This document shows, piece by piece, positions 1 through 8,659 of a stretch of DNA of 64,000 nt. The translations under genes and the position numbers were made by a program. Location of the stretch: contig JADYYH010000062.1 of the NCBI GenBank assembly GCA_020853775.1, forward strand, positions 1 through 64,000, in the 5' to 3' direction. The stretch is from Nitrospira sp. GTDB taxonomy: Bacteria; Nitrospirota; Nitrospiria; Nitrospirales; Nitrospiraceae. Under the pieces are notes generated by a model. It was not told the origin of the DNA, searched no databases, and was given only the letters and a program-made list of their open reading frames with translations. Position 1 is the first letter of the stretch. The number at the start of each line of letters is the position of its first letter.

Positions 1-62
1 ACGGTCAGACGCCCGACCAGGTGTATTATGACCATCTGACGACACGACTGACGGCCGCGTAG
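1..62 (+). CDS. C-terminal tail of a probable transposase/integrase (partial)
   Basis: The third frame is open from the window edge to a TAG at 60-62 and encodes about 19 residues beginning GQTPDQVYYDHL. A G-x-TP-x-x-VY motif close to the C-terminus is typical of DDE integrase-core transposases of the IS3 and IS481 groups, so I read this as the last residues of such an enzyme. The stretch is too short to assign a family. No inverted terminal repeat can be confirmed because the left part of the element lies outside the window. Confidence 0.35.
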   Translation, partial: GQTPDQVYYDHLTTRLTAA

Positions 63-127
63 TCAGTAACTCGCGAGGCGCCACTTAAGAACGGAAACAT
101 TCTGTCCAAACAAGCGGGGCCACCTCT
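1..127. mobile_element. possible right end of an insertion sequence
   Basis: The transposase-like tail is followed by about 65 non-coding bases ending in a GC-rich stretch (CGGGGCCACCTC, about 115-126), which resembles an IS3-type right end. After that the composition changes sharply to the AT-rich promoter of the next gene. The boundary is an inference; the left end is not visible. Confidence 0.22.
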
Positions 128-158
128 ATCTGCCGACTATGATATTTGACGTACACAT

Positions 159-205
159 TGTCAATTGTCATGATAATTGACATCACTGGTGTCTAATATC
201 ATAAT
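159..205 (+). promoter_or_regulatory. promoter and palindromic operator of the DUF4143 ATPase gene
   Basis: An inverted repeat with arms TGTCAATT (159-166) and AATTGACA (175-182) surrounds a TCATGA core, giving a 24-bp palindrome with one mismatched pair. The right arm supplies a consensus -35 (TTGACA, 177-182), followed 17 bp later by a -10-like CATAAT (200-205). Transcription would begin near 212, two bases before the ATG at 214, so the message would be almost leaderless; no ribosome-binding site is visible. An operator overlapping the -35 suggests repression, perhaps autoregulation. Confidence 0.5.
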
Positions 206-213
206 TCGGATGT

Positions 214-1350
214 ATGGACATCCCTCGCATTCTTGATCTGCCGAAACTTCTAGCCGCTAAATCCTATTTCCTCTTCGGTCCCAGGCAAACGGGGAAGACA
301 TTCATGATCCGCCGCCAGTTTCCCAAGGCGAAATATTACAACCTGCACGAGACCGACACCTTTCTCAAGTTCAACCAATCGCCCCACCGACTGCGTCAGG
401 AGCTGACCAGCAAGGACAAGCTTGTCATCATGGATGAAATCCAGAAGTTGCCACTGCTGCTGGATGAGATCCAGGTGATGATCGATGACCAGAACGTTCG
501 CTTCCTGCTGACTGGTTCTAGCGCACGCGCGCTCAAGCGCAAGGGGCTGAATCTCTTAGGAGGCCGTGCACGGACCAAGCGGCTTCATCCGCTCTGCTTT
601 AGGGAGCTCGGTCAGCAGTTCAACCTCGTGACAGCACTCGATCGCGGGCTCCTTCCCTCACTGTATTTCTCGGATTCGCCCTATGAGGATCTTCAGGCCT
701 ATGTAGGGACCTACTTGAAGGAAGAGGTTGCGGCCGAGGCCGTCGTTCGCAATCTGCCTGCGTTCAGCCGGTTCTTGACCGTGGCGGCCTTGTGCAATGG
801 GCAGATGCTCAACTATTCCAAGATTGCGAGCGACGCGCAAGTGCCCAAATCCACCGTGCAGGAATATTTCCACATCCTGCGCGACACGCTGCTGGGAGAC
901 GATTTGCCGGCGTGGAGGCGGACGGAGAAACGGAAGCCTCTGACGACCGCGAAGTTCTATTTTTTCGACATCGGCATCGTGCGGCACTTGCAGCGGCGGC
1001 GGCACCTCCAAGAAGGTTCACCTGAATTTGGAGAAGCCTTCGAGTCCTACGTCTATCATGAGCTAAAAACTTATTGTGATTATCAGGGGGTTCCAGATTT
1101 GGCCTATTGGCGATCGACGTCTGATTTTGAGGTGGATTTTATTCTGAATGATTGCACAGCGATTGAAGTCAAAGCGAAAACGAATGTATCGGATCGGGAT
1201 TTACGGGGGCTCCGTGCACTGCAAGAGGAACGGCTTTTGAAGCATGCCGTCGTCGTGAGCCTTGAGACACATCCGCGTCGTGTAGGCGAGATTCAAATTC
1301 TTCCTTGGCAGGAGTTTCTGGCCTGGTTGTGGGAAGGGGCGTATTCATGA
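214..1350 (+). CDS. AAA-type ATPase with C-terminal DUF4143-like nuclease-fold domain
   Basis: The 378-residue protein has a Walker A motif GPRQTGKT at about residues 22-29 and a Walker B LVIMDEIQ at about 70-77. A DUF4143-type C-terminal half follows, with a conserved acidic and lysine pattern (VDFILN...AIEVKAK) that resembles a PD-(D/E)xK fold. Proteins of this family are widespread accessory ATPases whose biological role is mostly unknown; some sit in mobile or defence regions. The gene lies just after an IS remnant and has its own AT-rich palindromic promoter, consistent with recent acquisition. There is no Shine-Dalgarno sequence before the ATG. Function beyond ATP binding is not assigned. 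Confidence 0.85.
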   Translation: MDIPRILDLPKLLAAKSYFLFGPRQTGKTFMIRRQFPKAKYYNLHETDTFLKFNQSPHRLRQELTSKDKLVIMDEIQKLPLLLDEIQVMIDDQNVRFLLTGSSARALKRKGLNLLGGRARTKRLHPLCFRELGQQFNLVTALDRGLLPSLYFSDSPYEDLQAYVGTYLKEEVAAEAVVRNLPAFSRFLTVAALCNGQMLNYSKIASDAQVPKSTVQEYFHILRDTLLGDDLPAWRRTEKRKPLTTAKFYFFDIGIVRHLQRRRHLQEGSPEFGEAFESYVYHELKTYCDYQGVPDLAYWRSTSDFEVDFILNDCTAIEVKAKTNVSDRDLRGLRALQEERLLKHAVVVSLETHPRRVGEIQILPWQEFLAWLWEGAYS

Positions 1351-1415
1351 CCGAATGAGACAAGCGGCTTAGTCGGTCTGTTGTGTCTGAACTCATTGTA
1401 TAAGAGGCAGAGTCC

Positions 1416-1745
1416 ATGCACACCATTCTCTTACTGACCATCTCCAACATCTTCATGACGTTCGCCTGGTACGGGCATCTGAAATACAAAGAGTCGCCGC
1501 TGTGGATTGCGATTCTGGCGAGCTGGGGGATCGCGTTTGTGGAGTATTGTTTTCAGGTGCCGGCGAACCGGATCGGCCATTATGAATTCACGGCGGCGCA
1601 GCTCAAGACGATTCAGGAAGTCATTACGCTGATCGTGTTTTGCGTCTTCTCCGTGGTCTATCTCAAAGAAGAACTGAAATGGAACTATCTCGTCGGCTTC
1701 GGCATGATGATCGGCGCCGTGTTTGTGGTGTTTAAAGAATGGTGA
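1416..1745 (+). CDS. DMT-superfamily small membrane protein (DUF486)
   Basis: A 109-residue protein with four predicted transmembrane helices, matching the length and layout of the DUF486 branch of the drug/metabolite transporter superfamily (one half-size EamA-like unit). Recognisable features are the N-terminal LTISNIFMTFAWYGHLK, a central WGIAFVEYCFQVPANRIG segment and the C-terminal GFGMMIGAVFVVF helix. The family is small and its substrate is unknown. A purine-rich stretch (AAGAGGCAGAG) precedes the ATG at a suitable distance. It is monocistronic as far as can be seen; the next gene starts 230 bp downstream. Confidence 0.85.
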   Translation: MHTILLLTISNIFMTFAWYGHLKYKESPLWIAILASWGIAFVEYCFQVPANRIGHYEFTAAQLKTIQEVITLIVFCVFSVVYLKEELKWNYLVGFGMMIGAVFVVFKEW

Positions 1746-1975
1746 TGTTCCGGTCGCAGGTCCCTGGTTGCCTCCGGCCCGCTTTTCATACGCCAGCATT
1801 CCCCGTGTTGCTCTGTCGAACGCACGCATACGCGCGTCAGTGATCTCGCTAGGGCTTTTCTGCTCTCCCTCCTAGGGTAACAACTAGGCGCTCCTTTTTC
1901 CTTAGCCGGTTACAACAGAAATGGCACTGCGCCGCATCCATTGCCCTCACGGCGAAGCAAGCCAAGGAGGTCTAT

Positions 1976-2404
1976 ATGAAGCGTTCCCTATCAACTCAAC
2001 AACTGGCATGTGCCCTATGCGTGGCGGCCGCCGGCTTGATGGTTGGGGCGTGCAACACCATCAAAGCCACTGTCGATACAACGGTCAATTTCTTCTCCAG
2101 CACGAGTCCGAATGAGCTCTTCACGTCCGATGGCATGGTGAAGCAGGAACAGAAGATCAATTTGTTCGCGGGTGTCGCCTACGAAAATCTGCGCCAGGAA
2201 GCGGCGACGGGCAGTGGGCAATATGTGAGTGCGCTGGCCGCGCTCTACGACATTCCTGCGAACAGGCAGGGGGAGTTCGGGCCGGTCCTGCAGCGGAATC
2301 ATGCCGATCTCTTTACGGCAGATCTTCAAGACGATCGGAGCGCGCATCTGAAAATGGTCGCGGCGTTGAATCGCGAGCTCACGGCGGCGGCCTGGTTGCC
2401 GTGA
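1976..2404 (+). CDS. lipoprotein, DUF3015-like
   Basis: The 142-residue product begins with a lipoprotein signal: a basic n-region, a hydrophobic stretch, then the lipobox VGAC with Cys at about residue 26. The mature part includes an S-x-G-QYVSALAALYDIP segment that resembles the DUF3015 family of small secreted bacterial proteins of unknown function; the family call is from memory of the motif. A strong Shine-Dalgarno AAGGAGG sits 6 bases before the ATG. It is followed after 24 bp by the crystallin-like gene on the same strand, so the two probably form a small operon of exported proteins. Confidence 0.7.
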   Translation: MKRSLSTQQLACALCVAAAGLMVGACNTIKATVDTTVNFFSSTSPNELFTSDGMVKQEQKINLFAGVAYENLRQEAATGSGQYVSALAALYDIPANRQGEFGPVLQRNHADLFTADLQDDRSAHLKMVAALNRELTAAAWLP

Positions 2405-2428
2405 GCCTGAGTGTATAAGGAGGGCTCC

Positions 2429-2821
2429 ATGGGAACGATGGGTAAAGGGTTTATCCTCTGGTTATTGGGGGTGCCGGCCTTCACAGGGTTGCCGGCTTAT
2501 GGCGCTGATCTTGAACTCCAGGTCTTGGACAAGAATTGCTTCATCGAAATTTTCGAGGATGACAACTTTGATGTGGATGACCCACACGTCGTGCTCCAAG
2601 GGCCGAAAGAGTATGCCACACTGAAGAATGTGGCGGGGAAGGATTGGAGCAATGACATCGAAAGCGTGATTCTGGGCTCCAATGCCACGGTGCGCGCCTA
2701 TGAGGATAAAGACTTCAAGGGGACGGAAATCGCCTTTGCGTCGGGCCAGCGTGTGCCGAATCTCGGCAAGCTCGATATGGCGAACGACATCGAGTCGCTG
2801 AAGATCGCCTGCGGGAAGTGA
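2429..2821 (+). CDS. exported beta/gamma-crystallin-like protein
   Basis: A 130-residue protein with an N-terminal signal peptide (FILWLLGVPAFTGLPAYGA) and two Greek-key repeats. The repeats end in KDWSNDIESV and LDMANDIESL, which correspond to the [ND][ND]-x-x-[ST]-S calcium-site motif of microbial beta/gamma-crystallins. In both the final Ser is replaced (NDIESV, NDIESL), so calcium affinity may be weak. The start chosen is the ATG at 2429, which has AAGGAGG five bases upstream; an in-frame GTG 18 bases earlier lies within the Shine-Dalgarno context and is unlikely. Such proteins are usually periplasmic or surface proteins linked to stress or calcium binding. Confidence 0.78.
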   Translation: MGTMGKGFILWLLGVPAFTGLPAYGADLELQVLDKNCFIEIFEDDNFDVDDPHVVLQGPKEYATLKNVAGKDWSNDIESVILGSNATVRAYEDKDFKGTEIAFASGQRVPNLGKLDMANDIESLKIACGK

Positions 2822-2848
2822 GGCAGGTGAAGGAGAACCGGCCCGGCT

Positions 2849-3775
2849 TCAGTGGAACCAGCGGTCGTACATATACAACAGATCCAGCGTCAGTCTGGCG
2901 CCGAAGGTCGGGCCGTAGTCTTTCTGATTGATGAGATCGTTCCACGTTTCGAACGTAAACGCAGAGTAGCGCAACGCCAACGACACAAATCGTTCTTCCA
3001 GCGCGTCTCCCCGATGGTCCACGAACAGACCGGAGTCTATGGTCACCGCGAGTTCAATCTCCCACGGGGTGCAATCCTTCCAGTGGTGATAGTTTCCCAG
3101 CCCGACCGAAGCCTGGGCGAGATACGATTGCGGCGCGACTTGATGGAAGGCGGCGCCGCTGAACGGGCGGCCGTAGCGCGCCAGTCCCGAAACTCGGAGG
3201 TAGTCGCCGAGCACTGGAATCAGGTCGAGGATCGCCAGTCGGCGAAACCCCGCCTGGACATAGGGCTCATAGTATAACGAACCTCCGGCTCCGCCCACGC
3301 CGGCAAAAAACACGTCGCTGGTCCCCAAGAGGCCGAACCACCGCGTCATGGTGCCGCTCAGCATGAAATCATTGGCCTCGCGCTTGTCACCGACCGGCAC
3401 GGGATCGAAGCCGCGCAATTTATGCACGACATCGTTCTGCAGAAAGCGGCTCGGTCCGTCACGAGTAGGGCCGCCGCCTGCGGTGAGGTTGAGATTCCAA
3501 CCGGGAAGCTGGGTGAGCGGTTTGGTCCAGCTGATGGTGAAGAAGTTGAACCCCATAGTCTGGTTGATATCGTTATAACGTTTCCCTGCTCCGTCGAACT
3601 GCGTAAACCGGTCTAGCACGGCGGTGCTCAGGGTCAGGGTCGGGTCATGGTCGGGAAACGCGATCGCGCCCCAATGGACGCTTTGGGGCGGGGATTCAGC
3701 GCGGACGAGGCCGGGAACTGTGCAGAGCGCTAAGGCGAGCGCCACGATCCATCGACGATTCATAGGCGCGCGCAT
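2849..3775 (-). CDS. putative outer-membrane beta-barrel protein
   Basis: A 308-residue protein with a signal peptide (hydrophobic core about residues 9-20, likely cleaved after VRAE) and alternating hydrophobic/aromatic strands throughout, ending in YMYDRWFH with a near-terminal aromatic, as in outer-membrane barrels. No characterised family was recognised. The ATG at 3775 sits six bases after a GATACT -10-like hexamer (3782-3787), so the message could be leaderless; a second in-frame ATG lies at 3763. The gene converges with the crystallin-like gene, separated by 27 bp. Confidence 0.6.
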   Translation of the reverse strand: MRAPMNRRWIVALALALCTVPGLVRAESPPQSVHWGAIAFPDHDPTLTLSTAVLDRFTQFDGAGKRYNDINQTMGFNFFTISWTKPLTQLPGWNLNLTAGGGPTRDGPSRFLQNDVVHKLRGFDPVPVGDKREANDFMLSGTMTRWFGLLGTSDVFFAGVGGAGGSLYYEPYVQAGFRRLAILDLIPVLGDYLRVSGLARYGRPFSGAAFHQVAPQSYLAQASVGLGNYHHWKDCTPWEIELAVTIDSGLFVDHRGDALEERFVSLALRYSAFTFETWNDLINQKDYGPTFGARLTLDLLYMYDRWFH

Positions 3776-3864
3776 CCTGCCAGTATCGTCGCGATGTTGG
3801 CAACTGTTCTTTGCGAAGGAAGATGTTCAGCAAGGTGGCCTCGTGACTGTCGAGCGTCCTGCCG

Positions 3865-4851
3865 CTACTTGCCCAGAAATTCACCGATGGGATGCAGGGG
3901 TTCGAGGTGATCGCACATGATCGTGAACGCAGCAAGCAGGGGGACGGCCAGGAGCGCGCCGCCCACGCCCCAGATCCAGCCCCAGATCATGATGGCCAGG
4001 ATCAGGACCACGGGGTTGCTTTCCAGTCGCCGCCCCAAAATCATCGATGACGCGAAGGATCCTTCCAGAATGGCCAGTCCCCAATAGACGCCGGCGATGA
4101 GAAATATCTGTCCCAGGTCGTCGAACGTCAAGGTTGCCGCCAGCGTCACCACCACAATGCCGACGATGTGGCCGATGTACGGAATAAAGGTCAAGAACGC
4201 GGCCATGACTCCCCACAGGATGGGGTTCGGCATCCCCAGTAGGTGCATGGCGATTCCGACGGCGGTGCCCAGCGCAAGGTTGATGCCGGTGACCGTAAAG
4301 AGGTAGAGGAACAGCTGCTCTTCGATGTTCCGCATGATTCCCACCGCTTGTTTCTTGTCACGGAGGCGCGGGAACACCTTCACGAGTTTCTGAAGGAAGA
4401 GATCCTCATCCAAAGCCGTGGCCTTCGATCACAGTTCGGTGGCTTTGGTCACATCTTGCATCGATTTTTTGACGGCCTGAATTTTGTATTCAACCGTACG
4501 CAACGCTATCGGCACTCTGGTGCTCCATTCCGCTGCCGGTTCTGCCAGGCGCAAGACGCCGTAGACGAGGCCGGTCACGAACAGCGCGAGGAGTACCGCC
4601 GCGCCGAGCGGCTCCGGCACATGCCATTGTTTGAGTCGGCGCAGGAGGGGCGCAAACAGCACCGCCAACAAACATGCAATCGCCATGGGTAAAAAGATCA
4701 CCTGCCCGAGATGCAACGTATACAACACGGCCAACAGGAACAGCCCGGTCAGGGCTCTGGAGTGCACTGTGAGGTGGTCTTCTACCCGCTGCTCCATTCG
4801 GGCGGCATCTTGAGGCGGGACCGGATCGTGGATGGAATAGGTCTGATTCAT
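3865..4851 (-). pseudogene. AI-2E family transporter, disrupted
   Basis: Two fragments of one AI-2E/PerM-type membrane protein lie in the same reading frame, separated by an in-frame TGA at 4431-4429. The N-terminal 140 residues carry the first hydrophobic hairpins and end ...VTKATEL. The continuation resumes at ...DEDLFLQKLVKVFPRLRDKKQAV and carries the conserved GMPNPILWGVMAAFLTFIPYIGHIVG core and the C-terminal helices. Compared with full-length members (about 350-400 residues), roughly 60 residues between these points are missing, including a transmembrane segment. Stop plus deletion indicates a decayed gene. The 5' end overlaps the upstream deacetylase gene by ATGA (4848-4851), so the two were translationally coupled. 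Confidence 0.8.
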
Positions 4852-5903
4852 CGTCGACTCGTCTGACGGGGCTGGCCTCGTCTCAGATGAAGAAACCGCA
4901 TGAGCCAGCGCGCGCTGGGGACAGGAAGGGAGCCCCGGCTGCCGATCTCGGCCTGAGCAGACGCCGGGCAGGAGAAGCCGGGGCCATCCGGCTGTCCATC
5001 GATTGCATCATCGTCGAATCCGATATTGGCCGGTGTAAGCCGGCCATGCCTGGAGTGATACGAGGGTGCGGGGAGACGCCATATCACTGCGCCTCCTGAA
5101 CAAGGGCCGGCGGTCGTGTCGTATGAGTGCTGGATTTGGCGCAGCGCCGTCGCTAACAATTCGTCGCGATCATCGATGAAAGGCTTGTGATGCAAGGGGA
5201 GACCCAACCGCGTCGCTTCTTCGACCAGCAGGCAAAGATAGTCGCCGAGGTGTTCGGCCGTGAAGGAGTTCGTATCGTGAAAGGTCACCACGATGGGAAT
5301 GGTGTGAAGCACTACCGGCAATGTCCTCCGAAGGAATCGGGTCTGTAACCCGGCCAACTGAGAGCGGAAATTCAGCCGTCTCAACAGATGCATCCCCCAG
5401 TTCACCCCGTCGAAGGCGTTGATGTCCGATAACAGCAGATGCAGACGATGCCGGCCGTAACAGTCGAAGGTCGACGGATTGAACAACCAGGACGCGGGCC
5501 TAACCAGCATCGTGGGCGTTCCGGTGATTTGATCGAGCACTTCTTTGCCGCTGAGGAGCGATCGCTCGAGTTCAGCCGGAGACATGCCGGTGCGGCAGAG
5601 GTGCCCTTGTGTGGTTCCGGCACGCAACCCCAACACGTGTCCCTCGGCCTGTTCAATGGTCAACATGGCGCGGCCGTCGGAGGAGTCCCCTCGCGTTAGG
5701 TGGCGCGTCTGCACGAAAAATATCCCCTTGATATGCGGTTGTACCGGGTTGCGGGCCAGATGGCGAAGGACTTTGCCCGTATGGGGATGGGGGCCGTCAT
5801 CAAAGGTCAGCAGGAACCGCAGGGTCAGGGGCAGCTCGGTAGGGTGCCGTGGATCGACGAATCCTTCGTTTGTCGCTGTGTGCCACATCGAGACGGTGTT
5901 CAC
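4848..5903 (-). CDS. polysaccharide deacetylase-like protein, probably inactive
   Basis: The NodB fold is indicated by motif 1, LLTFDDGPHPHTGKVL, followed by FFVQ and a late VVTFHDTNS segment. Motif 2 normally provides the metal-binding H-x3-H; here the region reads GHVLGLRAGTTQGHL, with Arg where the first His is expected. Motif 3 reads VRPASW rather than RPPYG/W. The last 90 or so residues are low in hydrophobic pattern and look unlike the family. The start is uncertain: GTG at 5903 is preceded by GAAAGG, ATG at 5888 is the next candidate, and the frame is open to 6002. It is coupled by a 4-base overlap to the broken AI-2E gene, so both members of this pair appear to be decaying. Confidence 0.6.
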   Translation of the reverse strand: MNTVSMWHTATNEGFVDPRHPTELPLTLRFLLTFDDGPHPHTGKVLRHLARNPVQPHIKGIFFVQTRHLTRGDSSDGRAMLTIEQAEGHVLGLRAGTTQGHLCRTGMSPAELERSLLSGKEVLDQITGTPTMLVRPASWLFNPSTFDCYGRHRLHLLLSDINAFDGVNWGMHLLRRLNFRSQLAGLQTRFLRRTLPVVLHTIPIVVTFHDTNSFTAEHLGDYLCLLVEEATRLGLPLHHKPFIDDRDELLATALRQIQHSYDTTAGPCSGGAVIWRLPAPSYHSRHGRLTPANIGFDDDAIDGQPDGPGFSCPASAQAEIGSRGSLPVPSARWLMRFLHLRRGQPRQTSRR

Positions 5904-5999
5904 AGTGTCAGCCTTTCGTGAAGTCGTTTTTTCGCTACTACTTTTTCGCCATGCGTCTGGAGGTGTCAGAGTTGACTGTATGAAACTGAGACGAAGACC

Positions 6000-6045
6000 C
6001 ACACTGGGGGCCTCCCTAGTTCGGCCCTAGGACCTCCCGAGTGTG
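6000..6045. repeat. long imperfect hairpin in the divergent intergenic region
   Basis: A 20-base left arm (6000-6019, starting CACACTGGGGG) can pair with a 19-base right arm (6027-6045, ending CGAGTGTG) around a TTCGGCC loop. The outer CACACT/AGTGTG and the inner CTAG/CTAG blocks are perfect. There is no T-run on either side, so it is not an ordinary intrinsic terminator. It lies between the divergent deacetylase and HerA-like genes and could be a regulatory or attenuating structure. Confidence 0.35.
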
Positions 6046-6145
6046 CGTGAGTGAGAGCCGGTCCATTGCTTGCGGACATTTCCGTCAATCAATACAATGG
6101 TCTCGGCCGATCCGGCCTACACCATGACCATGCCGAGGAGGAACT

Positions 6146-8659
6146 ATGCCAGCCAAGAAGGGATCACCAGGCCGCCCATCTGCCGCATCCGGCCAGGGGC
6201 AACCGACGGAGGAGTTTGAAAAACTCGGGGTCTTCTATCTCGGTCGGCCTTATGCGCTTGCGGCAAAGCAAGCCAAACCCGGATGGCTGCTCTACGATTC
6301 CAAGGATCTGGTGACACATGCCGTCTGTGTCGGGATGACGGGGAGCGGCAAGACCGGTCTCTGTGTCGGACTCTTGGAAGAAGCGGCGATCGATGGCATC
6401 CCAGCCATCGTCATCGATCCCAAGGGCGATCTGTCGAACCTGCTCCTGACGTTTCCCCAACTTCGCGGGGAGGACTTTGCGCCCTGGATTAACGAGGACG
6501 ATGCGCGCAAGAAAGGGCTTTCGCCGGCTGACTATGCGGCGCAGCAGGCGGCCCTGTGGCAGAAAGGGTTGGGCGAATGGGGGCAGAGCGGCGAGCGGAT
6601 TCAAAAATTGCGCGATGCGGCGGATGTGGTCATCTATACGCCTGGTAGTAACGCCGGCCTGCCGGTATCGATTCTGAAATCCTTTGCCGCTCCGTCACCC
6701 GAGATGCTCGATGATGCGGAACTCTTGCGCGAACGGATCGCCACGACCGTGACGAGTGTGTTGGGACTCATTGGTCTGCAGGCCGATCCGATCAAGAGCC
6801 GTGAGCACATTTTACTGGCATCCATTCTGGACAGTGCCTGGCGGGCGGGGCGCGACCTGGACCTGACGGCCCTGATCCACCAGATTCAAACGCCCCCGAT
6901 GACCACAGTCGGGGTGTTGGATGTGGAATCGTTCTTCCCGTCAAAAGAACGGTTTGTCCTGGCCATGCAGTTGAACAATTTGCTGGCAGCGCCGGGTTTT
7001 GCCGCCTGGATGGAAGGCGAGGCGCTGGATGTGGGGCAGATGTTGTATGGCCCCTCGGGGAAGCCTCGGGTCGCGATTTTTTCGATTGCGCATTTGAACG
7101 ATGCCGAGCGGATGTTTTTTGTCTCCTTGCTGCTCAATCAAACATTGGGGTGGGTCCGGTCTCAATCGGGCACCACCAGCCTGCGCGCGATCCTCTATAT
7201 GGACGAAATTTTCGGCTACTTTCCTCCGGTCGCGAATCCACCGTCGAAGGCCCCGCTCTTGACGCTCTTGAAGCAGGCGCGTGCGTTCGGCTTGGGTGTC
7301 GTGCTGGCGACGCAAAATCCAGTCGATCTCGATTACAAGGGGCTGGCCAATACCGGCACCTGGTTCATCGGTCGTTTGCAAACGGAGCGCGACAAGGCGC
7401 GGGTGATCGAAGGCTTGGAAGGAGCGGCGGCCAGCAGCGGGAAGAGGTTCGATCGCCAGCAGATGGAGCAGATCCTGGCCGGGCTCGGAAACCGGGTCTT
7501 TCTGTTGAATAATGTGCATGAGGATGCGCCGGAAGTGTTTCAAACCCGATGGACCTTGTCGTATCTGCGCGGGCCGCTCACACGGACGCAGATCAAACAG
7601 CTGATGGATCCGGTGAAGCGACAGCTACCCTCTCCCACTCGCCGGCAGGATGAACCGGGCGCTGCAGCCGCTGCGGGATTGACGAGTGCCGCGTCGCGCA
7701 CGACCGCCTCCCGGCCGATGCTGCCCCCCGATGTGCCGCAATATTTTATTCCGCTCCGTGGCACGCAACCAGGCGACGCATCGCTCATCTATCAGCCGAT
7801 GGTCCTGGGCGTGGCGCAGGTACGGTTTGTCGAGAACAAGGCGGCGGTTGAGGTTACCAATGACCTCACTCGCCTGGCCTCCATCAGCAGTGGGGTCGTT
7901 CCGGTGGAGTGGGAGCAGTCGACGGCCGCGGAGGTGCAGGTGGCGGATCTTGAGCGGGAACCGGCCGCCGGCGCGGAATTTGCGGCGCTGCCCGCTGCGG
8001 CGAGCAAGGGAAAGCAATACGGCACCTGGAAGAGCGATCTGTCCGGCTGGGTGTTTCGCACGCAAAAGCTGGAGCTCTGGCGAAGCCCCACCACGAATGC
8101 GCTGTCGCGGCCCGGCGAGTCGGAGCGCGACTTTCGTGTCCGCATGCAGCAGGTGGGTCGGGAGCAACGTGACAGGCTCAGCGACGAGCTGCGGAAAAAA
8201 TATGCGCCCAAGATCACGGCGCTCCGGGAGCGGGTCCGGCGCGCCGAGCAAGCCCGGGAGAAGCAGCAGAACGAATCCCGATCCAGTCAGGTGCAAGCCG
8301 TCATCTCTGTCGGCGCGTCGATTCTGGGCGCCTTTCTCGGCCGCAAGACACTCAGCGCCACCAACATCGGCCGTGCCACGACGGCGATTCGCAGCGCGGG
8401 CCGTGTGATGAAGGAATCGCAAGAAGTTGGTCATGCGGAAGACAATGTCGCCACGCTCCAGCAACAGCTGGCGGACCTTGAGACGCAATTCAAGTCGGAA
8501 AGTGATGCGCTGGTGGCGGCGACGGATCCCCTGACCGAACAGTTCGAGGTGATTTCCCTGAAGCCCAGCAAATCGAATATCGCCGTCAAACTGGTGGCAT
8601 TGGCGTGGATGCCTACATGGCGCGCGGCCGATGGCACCTCTGTCCCTGCGTGGTTGTAG
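6146..8659 (+). CDS. HerA/VirB4-like P-loop ATPase (DUF87 type)
   Basis: An 837-residue soluble protein with Walker A GMTGSGKT at residues 63-70, an IDPKGD motif shortly after and Walker B LYMDEIFGYF at about 350. A VLATQNPVDLDYKGLANTGTWFIGRLQT stretch follows; this sensor/arginine-finger layout is that of HerA/FtsK-superfamily ATPases. The C-terminal third is different: a Gly/Ala-rich patch (ISVGASILGAFLGRKTLSA) flanked by predicted coiled coils (about residues 670-800). AGGAGGAACT lies directly before the ATG. No NurA-like nuclease or conjugation gene is adjacent, so substrate and process are unknown. Similar stand-alone proteins are usually annotated only as ATP-binding or DUF87 proteins. 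Confidence 0.8.
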   Translation: MPAKKGSPGRPSAASGQGQPTEEFEKLGVFYLGRPYALAAKQAKPGWLLYDSKDLVTHAVCVGMTGSGKTGLCVGLLEEAAIDGIPAIVIDPKGDLSNLLLTFPQLRGEDFAPWINEDDARKKGLSPADYAAQQAALWQKGLGEWGQSGERIQKLRDAADVVIYTPGSNAGLPVSILKSFAAPSPEMLDDAELLRERIATTVTSVLGLIGLQADPIKSREHILLASILDSAWRAGRDLDLTALIHQIQTPPMTTVGVLDVESFFPSKERFVLAMQLNNLLAAPGFAAWMEGEALDVGQMLYGPSGKPRVAIFSIAHLNDAERMFFVSLLLNQTLGWVRSQSGTTSLRAILYMDEIFGYFPPVANPPSKAPLLTLLKQARAFGLGVVLATQNPVDLDYKGLANTGTWFIGRLQTERDKARVIEGLEGAAASSGKRFDRQQMEQILAGLGNRVFLLNNVHEDAPEVFQTRWTLSYLRGPLTRTQIKQLMDPVKRQLPSPTRRQDEPGAAAAAGLTSAASRTTASRPMLPPDVPQYFIPLRGTQPGDASLIYQPMVLGVAQVRFVENKAAVEVTNDLTRLASISSGVVPVEWEQSTAAEVQVADLEREPAAGAEFAALPAAASKGKQYGTWKSDLSGWVFRTQKLELWRSPTTNALSRPGESERDFRVRMQQVGREQRDRLSDELRKKYAPKITALRERVRRAEQAREKQQNESRSSQVQAVISVGASILGAFLGRKTLSATNIGRATTAIRSAGRVMKESQEVGHAEDNVATLQQQLADLETQFKSESDALVAATDPLTEQFEVISLKPSKSNIAVKLVALAWMPTWRAADGTSVPAWL

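Noticed and set aside
4429-4431. In-frame TGA in the AI-2E gene as a selenocysteine codon
   Set aside because: No selenocysteine insertion element was recognised, the family has no selenoprotein members known to me, and about 60 residues are missing at the same place.
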